From IMG/VR virus record IMGVR_UViG_3300037245_002163, positions 37,301-101,300 of that record: a DNA stretch of 64,000 nt; one strand, 5' to 3'. Of this stretch, positions 47,894 through 56,722 are shown one piece after another (within the stretch, counting starts at the first letter, position 1; every line of letters starts with the position of its first letter). The stretch comes from a virus. The notes beneath the pieces are model-generated. The model was not told where the DNA came from and did not search any database. It saw only the letters and a program-made list of their open reading frames with translations. Made by a program: the position numbers and the translations under genes.

Positions 47894-48433
47894 ATGAAAC
47901 GGATGACGCGATCGAAGCAATATGCGCGCCTTGTCGCGCGGCTTCCCGGTATCGTGTTCGCGGAGTACGGGCGAAAGGACGTGTGCATTCCCGCCGCGTA
48001 CCACGCGCTAGAAACGCTGCGCGCATGGGGCATTTCGGGGCGGCTGGTGAGCATGAACACCACCGCGATGAATTGGCCTTTCGTCGAATGGGTTAGCCGG
48101 CGCGCGGACGGGCACTACGACCCGATGCCCAACTACGGATGGTCGGTAGGTATCAGGCACGACAATCCAGATCGGGACGGCTACCTGAGCCACCTTGTTT
48201 GTGTTTCGAAGGGCAAGGTGCTCGACTGCGCAGCCGGAGCACTGTCACGCCCTGAGCGCGGGATGCCAGTCCCCGAAGGGCTCATGGTGGTGAACGGCGA
48301 ATGGTACGATGACACGACGGTGGTCACGTACATGCCGTCGCCAGAGCCCGTCCCGCCGATGTGGGTACTCGACCCGGTAGCCACGGAGTGCGTGCGAAGA
48401 CGGATCAAAAAAGAGATCCTAGAGGGGAGCTGA
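47894..48433 (+). CDS. Cys-His-Asp (papain/transglutaminase-like) fold candidate
   Basis: A 179-residue protein; ATG 47894 is fixed by the promoter, and a GTG frame back to 47816 is rejected. Cys31 in VCIPAA starts a helix, His100 in YLSHLVCV starts a strand and Asp111 in VLDCAAG follows, the order of a papain- or transglutaminase-like triad. It may be an active or decayed peptidase-fold protein. Expressed from its own regulated promoter, unlike the tail genes downstream. Confidence 0.5.
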   Translation: MKRMTRSKQYARLVARLPGIVFAEYGRKDVCIPAAYHALETLRAWGISGRLVSMNTTAMNWPFVEWVSRRADGHYDPMPNYGWSVGIRHDNPDRDGYLSHLVCVSKGKVLDCAAGALSRPERGMPVPEGLMVVNGEWYDDTTVVTYMPSPEPVPPMWVLDPVATECVRRRIKKEILEGS

Positions 48434-48467
48434 TTATCCTGAGCCCCTGAGCTAACCTTGCGGGGCC

Positions 48468-49319
48468 ATGGCCGACCCTTCGAAGCTCGCTCCCCCAGCG
48501 CCCGTCGATCACGCCGATCGGGTGGTCGACGTGCCGCCTACCGTGGGCGAGTACGACACGTCCGAAGACTACCCGGCCAAGCAAAAGACGCGGGCCGACT
48601 TCCGCCCCCAAGAGTTCGAACGGGTCATTGGGCAGCACGGCAAATTCGTGGTGTGGCGCAAAGCCCTGCTTTGCCCGTGTGAGAACCGGGACACGGGGCA
48701 GCCCCAAGTCGACTGCGAAGACTGCGATGGCTCCGGCTACATCTACGTGGACGGGCACCGCATCCGGGCGCACATGGTGAGCTTCGACAAGACCACCAAA
48801 ATCTACGAAAAGTTCGGGATGTGGCTTGAAGGCAACGTCCAGATCACCGTGCTCCCGCAGTACCGGCTCGGCTTCCGTGACTCCATTGAAATGGAAGACT
48901 CGCTCATGAGCTTCAATGAGCTGTTGCGGAAGGGCAACCGGCGCGGCCGGCGGAGCAAGCTCCCCGATGGGGTCGACTCCGCGCGCTACCGGGTCACAAG
49001 CGTCACCCGGCTGGCAGTGCATACCGGAGACTCGTTCACCTTGCTCGAATCGGGCTATCATTTCGAAGTGACCGATGAGGGGTGGATCAAGTGGCTCGCG
49101 CAAGGCAGCAACGCCGTGAGCGACGGGACGACCTACAGCGTGCTCTACGACTTCCACCCCGTTTTCCAGATCATTAGCCACCCGCACTCGACTCGCGACG
49201 ACGTGCGGGGCACCAAACAGCCCAAAGACACCGTGACGGCGCTCCCGATTCAGGCAGCCGCGCGGCTCGACTACCTCATCGATATCAACTCGGCTGCGGT
49301 GCCGCCGGTCACGGGATAA
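48468..49319 (+). CDS. Neck or head-completion protein with zinc knuckle
   Basis: A 283-residue protein. CPCEN and CEDCDGSG (residues about 69-85) form a DnaJ-like or treble-clef zinc knuckle; the rest is beta-rich (FEVTDEGWIKW). Position before HK97 gp10-like and tail terminator-like genes suggests a connector. It ends TAATG into the next gene. Confidence 0.5.
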   Translation: MADPSKLAPPAPVDHADRVVDVPPTVGEYDTSEDYPAKQKTRADFRPQEFERVIGQHGKFVVWRKALLCPCENRDTGQPQVDCEDCDGSGYIYVDGHRIRAHMVSFDKTTKIYEKFGMWLEGNVQITVLPQYRLGFRDSIEMEDSLMSFNELLRKGNRRGRRSKLPDGVDSARYRVTSVTRLAVHTGDSFTLLESGYHFEVTDEGWIKWLAQGSNAVSDGTTYSVLYDFHPVFQIISHPHSTRDDVRGTKQPKDTVTALPIQAAARLDYLIDINSAAVPPVTG

Positions 49320-50140
49320 TGGCGCTCATCAAAATCGACATGAGCCAGGTAGTTGCGAACGTCACGCGCTCGCTCCCGCGCATGACAGACACACGCCGGC
49401 TCCAGGCGGAGCTAGGCTCCAAGGCGATGGAATACTGGACCCATCTAGCCAAAACCAAGCTGGGAAGCTCTTCGCGCGCTTACATCCATGAGCTGAGCCA
49501 CCGCTCCACGGAGAACCGGGAGTACATCGTGCTCACGGGCGTGCTCCCGAACATGATCGAGAACGGCTGGCGCGGCGGCGACATGCGCGATTGGATGCTC
49601 AAAGGGCCGAAGGCCAAGACGGCCGCCGATGGGAGCAAGTACCTCACGATCCCCTTCCAACACGGCACGCCGGGCACCGGGGGGCGCAACGTGGGCGCGG
49701 TCATGCCCAAGCCCATCTACAACGCGGCCAAAAAGCTGGACGGTACGAAGTCGCGAGCCAAAAAGCTCGAAGGCCCCAGCACTTTGACGGCCCGTAGCAC
49801 GAAAGATACACGGATCGACAAGATCCACGGGAAGCGGCTAGAGCCGACGATGCGCGGGATCAGTAAGCAGGTCTCCACCATGCTGAAAACGAAGCGCCAA
49901 GACTGGCACACCACGAGCATTTGGACGGGGATGCAGCGCGACTCGAAGCAGTATGAGAACGCGAACCAGACCAGCGGCTACACGACGTTCCGGCGGATCA
50001 GCTCGAAGGTGCGCCCTGGCACGGAGGGCAAGAGCTGGCACCATCCGGGGATCGAAGGGAAGCGATTCGCGCCCCAAGTGCAGAAGCGAATCGAGCTGTT
50101 CGCGCCGATCATCATGCGGCAGATCATAGAGGGCAAATGA
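49319..50140 (+). CDS. Neck/tail completion protein, HK97 gp10-like
   Basis: A 273-residue basic protein, TAATG start. The layout (N-terminal helix, then IENGWRGGDMRDWM with a conserved NG-W turn, a long basic segment and C-terminal helix) resembles the minor tail/neck family that follows connector genes. Basic composition fits a DNA-passage ring. Overlaps the next ATG. Confidence 0.5.
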   Translation: MALIKIDMSQVVANVTRSLPRMTDTRRLQAELGSKAMEYWTHLAKTKLGSSSRAYIHELSHRSTENREYIVLTGVLPNMIENGWRGGDMRDWMLKGPKAKTAADGSKYLTIPFQHGTPGTGGRNVGAVMPKPIYNAAKKLDGTKSRAKKLEGPSTLTARSTKDTRIDKIHGKRLEPTMRGISKQVSTMLKTKRQDWHTTSIWTGMQRDSKQYENANQTSGYTTFRRISSKVRPGTEGKSWHHPGIEGKRFAPQVQKRIELFAPIIMRQIIEGK

Positions 50141-50922
50141 GTCGCAAAGACAAGGCCAACCCCCGCAATCTGGGTGGCACCCTAGAGAACAGCATCGAGC
50201 CCTTTTTCGAAGGGCCGGCGCTCGCCAACGCGCGCACAAGCATCGTACTGTTGGAGCGCATTATCTTGAACCTTTTGCGCTCCGAAGTCGCACGGCTGTC
50301 AGTGAACGAGCCGGAGCTGACTCGGTTTTTCAGTCACTTCTTTGACCCCACGGCCGGCGCCGAAGAGCGCGCGCGGTTCGTGACCAACTTCATGCGCGAG
50401 CCGCCGGTCACAGTCATTGGCTACCCGCGGGCGTCGGGCGACTTTCCATGCTTCGCCATTATCCTCGAAAGCGAGGAAGAGACCGACCCCCAACTCATGG
50501 GCGACTACATGGGCATGACGCTCGATGGGGAGCCCGGTGAAGCGGCGGAGTACGAAGGCGGCTTCTTTCAGAACACCTACGGGATCTACATCTATGCGCA
50601 GAACAGCGACGTAGCGGTGTACCTCTACCAGTTCGCCAAGATGGTGCTTTTTAGTGCAAAAACGGCGCTTCAATGCGCTGGCTTTACGGGACTCGCTTTC
50701 AGCGGCGGCGAGCTGAGCCCCGAAGAGATGTACTTGCCCGATAACATGTACGCGCGCGTGCTGCGCATTCAGGCGACGGCTCCGATGAGCGTGCCGAAGC
50801 TCGTAATCGACCCGGCCAAGGTTCGCATCTTGGGGCTCCACATGGATGATATCGTAGTGGACGGCATGCGAGGGACCGTGACACCGTACGTACCGGAAGG
50901 ATCTGATGATGGCGAATGCTAA
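50137..50922 (+). CDS. Putative tail terminator/neck protein
   Basis: A 261-residue alpha/beta protein in ATGA overlap. A long N-terminal helix (IVLLERIILNLLRSEV) and strands such as FPCFAIILES with GIYIYAQNSD are compatible with the tail terminator fold found before sheath genes. Position supports this; sequence alone does not. Confidence 0.45.
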   Translation: MSRKDKANPRNLGGTLENSIEPFFEGPALANARTSIVLLERIILNLLRSEVARLSVNEPELTRFFSHFFDPTAGAEERARFVTNFMREPPVTVIGYPRASGDFPCFAIILESEEETDPQLMGDYMGMTLDGEPGEAAEYEGGFFQNTYGIYIYAQNSDVAVYLYQFAKMVLFSAKTALQCAGFTGLAFSGGELSPEEMYLPDNMYARVLRIQATAPMSVPKLVIDPAKVRILGLHMDDIVVDGMRGTVTPYVPEGSDDGEC

Positions 50923-51235
50923 GCGGCGCTCCGGGGGGAGCACTAAAGGCGTGTCGGAGCCCCGCAAGTCGGAGCCGGCGCTAGAGGATATTGAGGCCGT
51001 GTCGGAGCCCGTTCCATCGGAGCCAGCGCCCGCAAAGAGCCCTTCTACCGTTAGTTTGGCGCAAGAGCTGCCAGACCGAACGCCACGCGTTACGATCCAG
51101 TCATTCGTGCGGGGAACCAGAGATCCAATCTTGCGTTCATTCGCGAGTCAAGAGCGACTGTCAAAGGCCGTCCGCAAGCTCACACGGGATGAGTGGAAGA
51201 CGGCATTCGAAGCCTTCAAGAGTGAACCTAGGTAG
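50906..51235 (+). CDS. Small Ser/Pro-rich protein before the sheath gene
   Basis: A 109-residue protein starting at ATG 50906 or 50909. Residues 1-60 contain SEP repeats (VSEPRKSEPAL, VSEPVPSEPAP) and are probably disordered; the last 45 form a basic helix. The frame overlaps the previous gene by 17 bases. Function unknown. Confidence 0.45.
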   Translation: MMANAKRRSGGSTKGVSEPRKSEPALEDIEAVSEPVPSEPAPAKSPSTVSLAQELPDRTPRVTIQSFVRGTRDPILRSFASQERLSKAVRKLTRDEWKTAFEAFKSEPR

Positions 51236-51249
51236 GGGGTAAGGGGTAC

Positions 51250-53520
51250 ATGGCTACTGCAATCTTTTTCAACGGGCGACGTATCAACGTGCCGCAAGTC
51301 ACGTCGAAGATCGACGCGAGTGCGCTCAGCACGATTAGCCCTTCTGCGGTGGGGATCGTGGCCCTCGTAGGCACGGCCGAAGGCGGCGTGCCGCTGACTG
51401 TTGACGAGACCTTTTCCGACATGAGTCGAAGCGGCCAAGTCTACACCCGGTATCGCACGGGCGACTTGAAAACCGCTTCGCTCTTCGCGTTCGAACCGTC
51501 CAGCGATGAAGCCGTGCCGAACGGCGCGCAGAAGATCGTCGCCGTGAAGGTCAACCCCGCGACTCAGAGCGTGGGCGTGCTTCAAGACGACTTCGCGGCC
51601 AATGCCGTGGATCTCACAAGCCGCGATTACGGGCTGTTCACGGAGCAGATCAATATCACGGTCGCCACCGGCACCAATCAGGGGAAGCAGATCACCATCG
51701 TCTTCGAAGACGAGTCGGAAGTCTTTGACGACGTGGGCGGCGACGCCGCGTTCACCGTGGGCTACACGGCGGGCAGCGACGGCTACGACACGATCACGGG
51801 CCAGATCACGGCAACTCAGTTCATCGCTGCGGCGACCAAAGACGAGCTAGGCCGTGTCACGGAGCGCACTGCCGATATCCCGGCACCGGGTGTGCTCGAT
51901 GTGGCCAGCGACAACGTGGCTGACACGACCCAGACGATCACGGTCTACGGGCTCGATGCGTCGAATGTGCCGATCAAAGAGAGCATCGCTCTGAATGGCA
52001 CTACGAACGTCACGGGCTCCGTGAGCTTCACTAAGGTGCTCGGATGCGTGCTCGATGCGGCCGGCGCCGGCACCGTCACGGTTAGCGACTCGCCAATCAG
52101 CGCGTCGCTGTTCGTACTTGCGGCTGCCGTGCTCACCCGCGGCGTAACGCTCACCACTGCCACCCCGGTCAACGGCGTGGTCACGGTCACCATCGATACG
52201 GACGACGCAACCGATTGCGTGATCCGAGGCGCCAACGCTTCGGGAGTCGAAGTCGCGGAGCGCATCGATCTGGCAGCCGCGAACACGACGCCGGTTGTCG
52301 GCACCGTGGTGTTCGCCAGAATCACGCAAATCGAGCTGGGGGATACCGCCGCGGCGCGTACGGTCTCGATTAGCTGTAATGCGGAAGCTGTGGGCCATAG
52401 CACCTACAATACGGTGTCGAAGCTCGTAGACCGGCTCAACACCCTCGATGGGTTCACTGCCGCCGCTTTGGTGAGCAATCCGACGACGTTCGCCATGACT
52501 GACATGGACTACGAGGCGGCGGTGAATCTCTTGGCGGTCACGGCCAACTTCACGGCCGACCTTTACGCCGTGATCAAAAAGATCAACACGGAGAGCGCCT
52601 ACGTGAGCGCAGCGCGAGCCACGAGCGCCACAAGCGTGCCCGCGAACACCGTCGTTCCCGCGTTTCTCACGGGGGGCGTCGAAGGCGTCACCACGATCGC
52701 GGAATGGCAAGCGGCTTTCGAGCTTCTACGCAGGCGCCGCGTGACCACCATCGTGCCGCTCACACGCGACCCCGCGGTACACAACCTGCTTCTGAGCCAC
52801 CTTGTGGAGCGGGCGGGTCGACTTCGCAGCGAGGCCAACGGCTACGTGGGCATCGGCAACACGGACGGCGCGGGCGAAGCACGGGCCACGATCAAGAGCG
52901 AGATTCAGGTACTCCAGAGCCGGCATATCAGCGCGATCAGCGAAGAGTGCCAACGCTTCGACCCGGAGACCGGCGACGCGACTTGGTATCCGCCCTACAT
53001 CTACGCGAGCATCGCGGCGGGTATGCAGGCGGGCAGCCCCATCGGCGAGCCTCTGACGCGCAAGCGCCCGGCCGTCACGGACGTGCGGAACGACTCTTCG
53101 TGGTCGGTTGAAAACGACGTGGAAGAGCTGATCGATGCAGGGCTCATGATGAGCGAGAAAGTCGATAACGTCGGCATTCGCTGGATTCGGTCGATCACGA
53201 CCCACTTGGCTGACGACAACGTAGTGTTTACGGAAGTGAGCGCGAACGAAGCGGCCAACACCGCGGTATTCGAGCTGCGCCGGCAGCTAGAGCTGAAAAT
53301 CGGGCAGCGTGGGCTGGCGGGTTCGGCGGCTGCAATCAAGGGCTTGGCCAACGATGTGCTGGGGCGGCTCATCGATGACGAGATCATTGTGGCGTACAAG
53401 GCGTTGCAAGTAGACCAAATCGGCGACGTGTTCCCGGTCTCAGTCGAGATCGCTCCAGTGCTGCCGATCAACTTCATTCCAATCACCGTGCATCTCGTAG
53501 CGGTGCGGGCAGCGGCGTAA
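51250..53520 (+). CDS. Contractile tail sheath protein
   Basis: 756 residues, longer than most sheaths. The C-terminal domain (GMQAGSPIGEPLTRKRP, LIDAGLMM, VFTEVSANEAANTAVFELRRQLE) and N-terminal ISPSAVGIVALVGTAEGG have the usual sheath pattern. The extra length is an insertion at residues about 213-382 made of two similar beta domains of about 85 residues. The sheath contracts around the tube to drive DNA delivery. A tail tube gene follows. Confidence 0.85.
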   Translation: MATAIFFNGRRINVPQVTSKIDASALSTISPSAVGIVALVGTAEGGVPLTVDETFSDMSRSGQVYTRYRTGDLKTASLFAFEPSSDEAVPNGAQKIVAVKVNPATQSVGVLQDDFAANAVDLTSRDYGLFTEQINITVATGTNQGKQITIVFEDESEVFDDVGGDAAFTVGYTAGSDGYDTITGQITATQFIAAATKDELGRVTERTADIPAPGVLDVASDNVADTTQTITVYGLDASNVPIKESIALNGTTNVTGSVSFTKVLGCVLDAAGAGTVTVSDSPISASLFVLAAAVLTRGVTLTTATPVNGVVTVTIDTDDATDCVIRGANASGVEVAERIDLAAANTTPVVGTVVFARITQIELGDTAAARTVSISCNAEAVGHSTYNTVSKLVDRLNTLDGFTAAALVSNPTTFAMTDMDYEAAVNLLAVTANFTADLYAVIKKINTESAYVSAARATSATSVPANTVVPAFLTGGVEGVTTIAEWQAAFELLRRRRVTTIVPLTRDPAVHNLLLSHLVERAGRLRSEANGYVGIGNTDGAGEARATIKSEIQVLQSRHISAISEECQRFDPETGDATWYPPYIYASIAAGMQAGSPIGEPLTRKRPAVTDVRNDSSWSVENDVEELIDAGLMMSEKVDNVGIRWIRSITTHLADDNVVFTEVSANEAANTAVFELRRQLELKIGQRGLAGSAAAIKGLANDVLGRLIDDEIIVAYKALQVDQIGDVFPVSVEIAPVLPINFIPITVHLVAVRAAA

Positions 53521-53534
53521 GGTAGGGGGCATCA

Positions 53535-53969
53535 ATGGCCGGTAGAGGATTAGTTCTTTCAGGCGCGCGAGCGCGACTCATGATCGAAGGGGTCAAGGTC
53601 ATGTACGCCACCAATGTGTCGTACAGCGAAGAAATTTCGATGGAAGGGATTGAAATTCTCGACCAGTTCGAAGTCGCGGAGCACGTGCCGACCGGCTACC
53701 GCGTCACGTTCACCGCGCAAATGGTCCGGGTCATTACGAACCCGATCAAGTTGCGCGATGGCGTGGTGATCCAGCCCCGGCTCGAAGACATTCTCACAAG
53801 CCCGGAGCTTACGGCGTCGATTGAAGATCGTGCATCGGGCGCCGTGGTGGCAAATATCGAGCGTGTGCGGGCGACCCGCTACTCGCAAAACATCGGCGCA
53901 CGGGGCATCGTCCTGAATGATGTGGAGTTCGTTGCGATCCGCATCCGAGACGAATCCGAAATTGCGTAG
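53535..53969 (+). CDS. Tail tube protein
   Basis: A 144-residue protein with GGTAGGGGGC upstream. A beta-barrel pattern with VSYSEEISMEGIEILDQFEV, and position directly after the sheath, match tail tube proteins of myoviruses. It forms stacked hexamers around the tape measure. Confidence 0.75.
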   Translation: MAGRGLVLSGARARLMIEGVKVMYATNVSYSEEISMEGIEILDQFEVAEHVPTGYRVTFTAQMVRVITNPIKLRDGVVIQPRLEDILTSPELTASIEDRASGAVVANIERVRATRYSQNIGARGIVLNDVEFVAIRIRDESEIA

Positions 53970-53981
53970 TAAGAGGGGGTC

Positions 53982-54533
53982 ATGACTCAACCCCCCTCCC
54001 CCGAAGACGTTCTGAAACAGTTCGCATCCGTAGACGCGCCTGAAAAGGACGAAGACGACCTACTGCCGGCGATCACGCGCTTGCAAATCGATGTGACCGG
54101 GATTCGCGGCATGCGCTACCAAGGTGATTTCGTCTACAAGGTGCCGACCTTGGCCGACCAAATCTCGATTGGCCGGCTCAAAAATACCTACTTGCCGCAA
54201 GGTGGCGCAGCCGATGCCAACGCGTCGATCCTAGTCGAGCAAATCAGCTACTTGGCCGTGACGATCCAAGACCCCAAGCCCGATTGGTGGGAACCCTTCG
54301 GGAGCTACGATGCGACCCCGCTCTCCGCTCTTTACAAGGAGGCGCTCTCTTATGAGCAACGGTTTCACGGCGAGCTTGCGAACCGCGGAACAGCTCAAAG
54401 CGGAGCTGCGGGAGCTGGACATGACGACGCTTCCCGCGATGACACGGATGGTGAAGCTAATGTGGGCCGAAAAGTACAGCCTACCGCCGAACGACGAGAG
54501 ACTATTGTCGCTCACTCTCAAAGAAGCGGCTGA
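53982..54533 (+). CDS. Tail assembly chaperone, upstream product
   Basis: 183 residues in full frame. Residues 1-125 look folded and match the position and general type of the first tail chaperone (FVYKVPTLADQISIGRL, WWEPFGSYDATPLSALY). From about residue 124 it overlaps the next gene in another frame and becomes low-complexity (GAAGAGHDDASRDD). It may be the shadow end of a gene normally read by ribosomal frameshift. Chaperones bind tape measure before tube assembly. Confidence 0.65.
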   Translation: MTQPPSPEDVLKQFASVDAPEKDEDDLLPAITRLQIDVTGIRGMRYQGDFVYKVPTLADQISIGRLKNTYLPQGGAADANASILVEQISYLAVTIQDPKPDWWEPFGSYDATPLSALYKEALSYEQRFHGELANRGTAQSGAAGAGHDDASRDDTDGEANVGRKVQPTAERRETIVAHSQRSG

Positions 54534-54762
54534 GCAAGTCTTCGAGCAAGAGGCGTTCAAAACCTACGCGCGCGAGCGGTGGCGATCCCAGAACCCGGAG
54601 TTCGAAGATTGGGGTGAGCCCGAAGTCGAAACGCACACGGGTGAGGCGGCTAAGAAGATCGCTGATACGCCCCATTTGACGGGCGACCCGGAATGGGATG
54701 CAATCGAGTTGGCGGAGACAGATCCACGGCGCCCCTTGCTATCTGAGCGGCAAATGGGCTGA
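54352..54762 (+). CDS. Tail assembly chaperone, downstream product
   Basis: A 136-residue helical protein. ATG 54352 has a strong GGAGG 10 bases upstream, so independent initiation is possible; overlap with the upstream frame is 182 bases. Its frame is +1 (or -2) to that gene. Helices (AEQLKAELREL, LKEAAEQVFEQEAF) suit the T part of a G/GT-type chaperone pair. It lies just before the tape measure, as expected. Confidence 0.65.
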   Translation: MSNGFTASLRTAEQLKAELRELDMTTLPAMTRMVKLMWAEKYSLPPNDERLLSLTLKEAAEQVFEQEAFKTYARERWRSQNPEFEDWGEPEVETHTGEAAKKIADTPHLTGDPEWDAIELAETDPRRPLLSERQMG

Positions 54763-54774
54763 TAAGGTTACGTC

Positions 54775-56721
54775 ATGGCGGGGCAAACGAGGCATCGTAC
54801 AGTAGTCGAAGTTGCGGTCGAAGACCGCCAAGTACGCGGCCTTGGGCAGACCATGGAGCGGGCTTTCGACCCGACCATCGTCGAAGGCTTTGAACGCTCC
54901 CTTGAACGGCTCGACCGGACCCTGAATCACCTAGTCACCACGCTCGAAAAGGCGGGTGGCGCTGCAAATGCTTTGGGCGCTTCGGGCAGCGGTGCTAACG
55001 CGCCCGGTGGTGGCGGGGGCAGTGGTCCACCACCCGGTGGCGGCGGAAGCAGTGGGGGTGGGCGTAGGGATGGCCAAGGGCGCTTTGTAGGCGGCTCCGG
55101 TGGTGGTGGCGGCGGAGCGGGCCAGGCAGGGGGCGGAAGCGGCTTCTGGGGCACGATGGCGGGTGCGGGGCTAGGCGCGTACATGGGCACGCGCATGGCC
55201 GCAAATCGGCTCCCAACGGCCTTGGGCACGATGGCATCGGGCTCCGGCTTCGTTGGGAACATGGTGAGCGGTATCCCGATCGTCGGCCCGGCACTCGCCG
55301 GAGCGGTCCAGGGCGTCCAGGGCATGTACGGGCAGTACCAACAGCGGCAAATGGGGATTGCTGGGGGCTACGGTGCCACGGGGATCAATCGGATGGGCGG
55401 CGGCTTGCAAAAAGCAGGCGTACAGCAAGGGCTAGGCCCCATTCAGCTCGCGTCCATGATGCAAGGGCTCAGCGGGCAGACGGGGCTCACGGGCGACGCG
55501 CTCCAAAAGCAAGCCCCTGAGCTGTTGAAAATGCAGCGCACGATGGGCTTCGGCAACGTCGGCGGCATTCTAGGCGCGGGGGGGACCGCGGGCGGGCGCA
55601 CCGGGGGCGACAAGGAAATGCAGCTCGCCATTTCGAGCGGTTTCCAGATCGGCATGCGCGAAGCCAAGATGGACAAGTTCTTTCAGCAAATGAGCGGCTG
55701 GATCGAATCACTGCGAACCAATGGCATCGATATCACCCCCGAAAGCGCCTTGTCGCTCGTGCGGGTGGTCGGCAACACCGGGATTCAAGGGGAAGCAGCG
55801 ACTCGGCTCGCGCAGAGCATGCAAGGGGCCGTCACGAATGCTGCGGGCATCGGAGGGGGCGGGTTCGCCAAGAACATGATGCTCCGCGAAGCACTCGACA
55901 TGAGCGGCGGCAATATGGCCGACGCGATGCTCTACATGGAAGAGCACCCCGATGAGATCACAGAGCGCATGTTCAACCGGCTCCGCGAAGTCAGCGGCGG
56001 AGATGAGGGCGTAGGGCAGCTCGTCACTCAGGCATTCGCGCAGAGCGCCGGGATCAAGCTCAGCGCGAGCCAAGCGAGGGCCATCGGGGGCGGAGAGGGC
56101 CAAGTCACGGACGATGCGGCCAAAGGCTCCGCGAAGGCCAAAGACTACCAACGCGGCCGTACTAAGGGCGCCGCCAAGGGCCTAGGCGAAGCACGCTACG
56201 TCGCCGGCCTTGAAGCGGAGCGCGTGGGGATGGGAGCGCAGTCGCAGACCGCAGCACGCGAGATCAACCGGCTAGAGCTGGATCTAGCCAAGGAAACGCT
56301 GCCCACGTTCACCAAAGCCATCCGGGGGACCACGGAAACGCTCAAAGAGATGCTAGCCGCCTATAAAGAGGGGGGCCTGAGCGCACTTGTCATAGAAGGC
56401 GCGGGCAGCGCGCTCACAACCTTCACGGATGTGGTCGAAAACGCGGGCGATGCAGTCGGCGACTTCATCGGGAAGACCATGGGGGAGTCTCCCGAAGAGA
56501 AAGTGGAACGCCACCGCCAGCGCGAGCGCGACAAAAAGGCAGCTAAGCAAGCCGTCGATGCGTTCAAAGCCGGCAAGGGCGACCTTAGCGGCAGCGGGCC
56601 TACGGCGAGCCTAGACCCACGCCAGCAGATCGTAGACGGGCTCGAAGCAGCCGTTGGCGGCGCGCGTAGGCTTCATGATCTAGACGCCATGAGCGAGTCA
56701 GACATAGGAATCCCGGCCTGA
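54775..56721 (+). CDS. Tape measure protein
   Basis: 648 residues. N-terminal coiled coil (residues 30-65), a glycine-rich region of about 60 residues (GGGGGSGPPPGGGGSSGGG type), hydrophobic Gly/Ala membrane-like segments (SGIPIVGPALAGAVQGV), and long helices to the end. Gene order after chaperones supports it. The length implies a tail of very roughly 90-100 nm at the usual 1.5 angstrom per residue. Confidence 0.8.
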   Translation: MAGQTRHRTVVEVAVEDRQVRGLGQTMERAFDPTIVEGFERSLERLDRTLNHLVTTLEKAGGAANALGASGSGANAPGGGGGSGPPPGGGGSSGGGRRDGQGRFVGGSGGGGGGAGQAGGGSGFWGTMAGAGLGAYMGTRMAANRLPTALGTMASGSGFVGNMVSGIPIVGPALAGAVQGVQGMYGQYQQRQMGIAGGYGATGINRMGGGLQKAGVQQGLGPIQLASMMQGLSGQTGLTGDALQKQAPELLKMQRTMGFGNVGGILGAGGTAGGRTGGDKEMQLAISSGFQIGMREAKMDKFFQQMSGWIESLRTNGIDITPESALSLVRVVGNTGIQGEAATRLAQSMQGAVTNAAGIGGGGFAKNMMLREALDMSGGNMADAMLYMEEHPDEITERMFNRLREVSGGDEGVGQLVTQAFAQSAGIKLSASQARAIGGGEGQVTDDAAKGSAKAKDYQRGRTKGAAKGLGEARYVAGLEAERVGMGAQSQTAAREINRLELDLAKETLPTFTKAIRGTTETLKEMLAAYKEGGLSALVIEGAGSALTTFTDVVENAGDAVGDFIGKTMGESPEEKVERHRQRERDKKAAKQAVDAFKAGKGDLSGSGPTASLDPRQQIVDGLEAAVGGARRLHDLDAMSESDIGIPA

Positions 56722-56722
56722 G

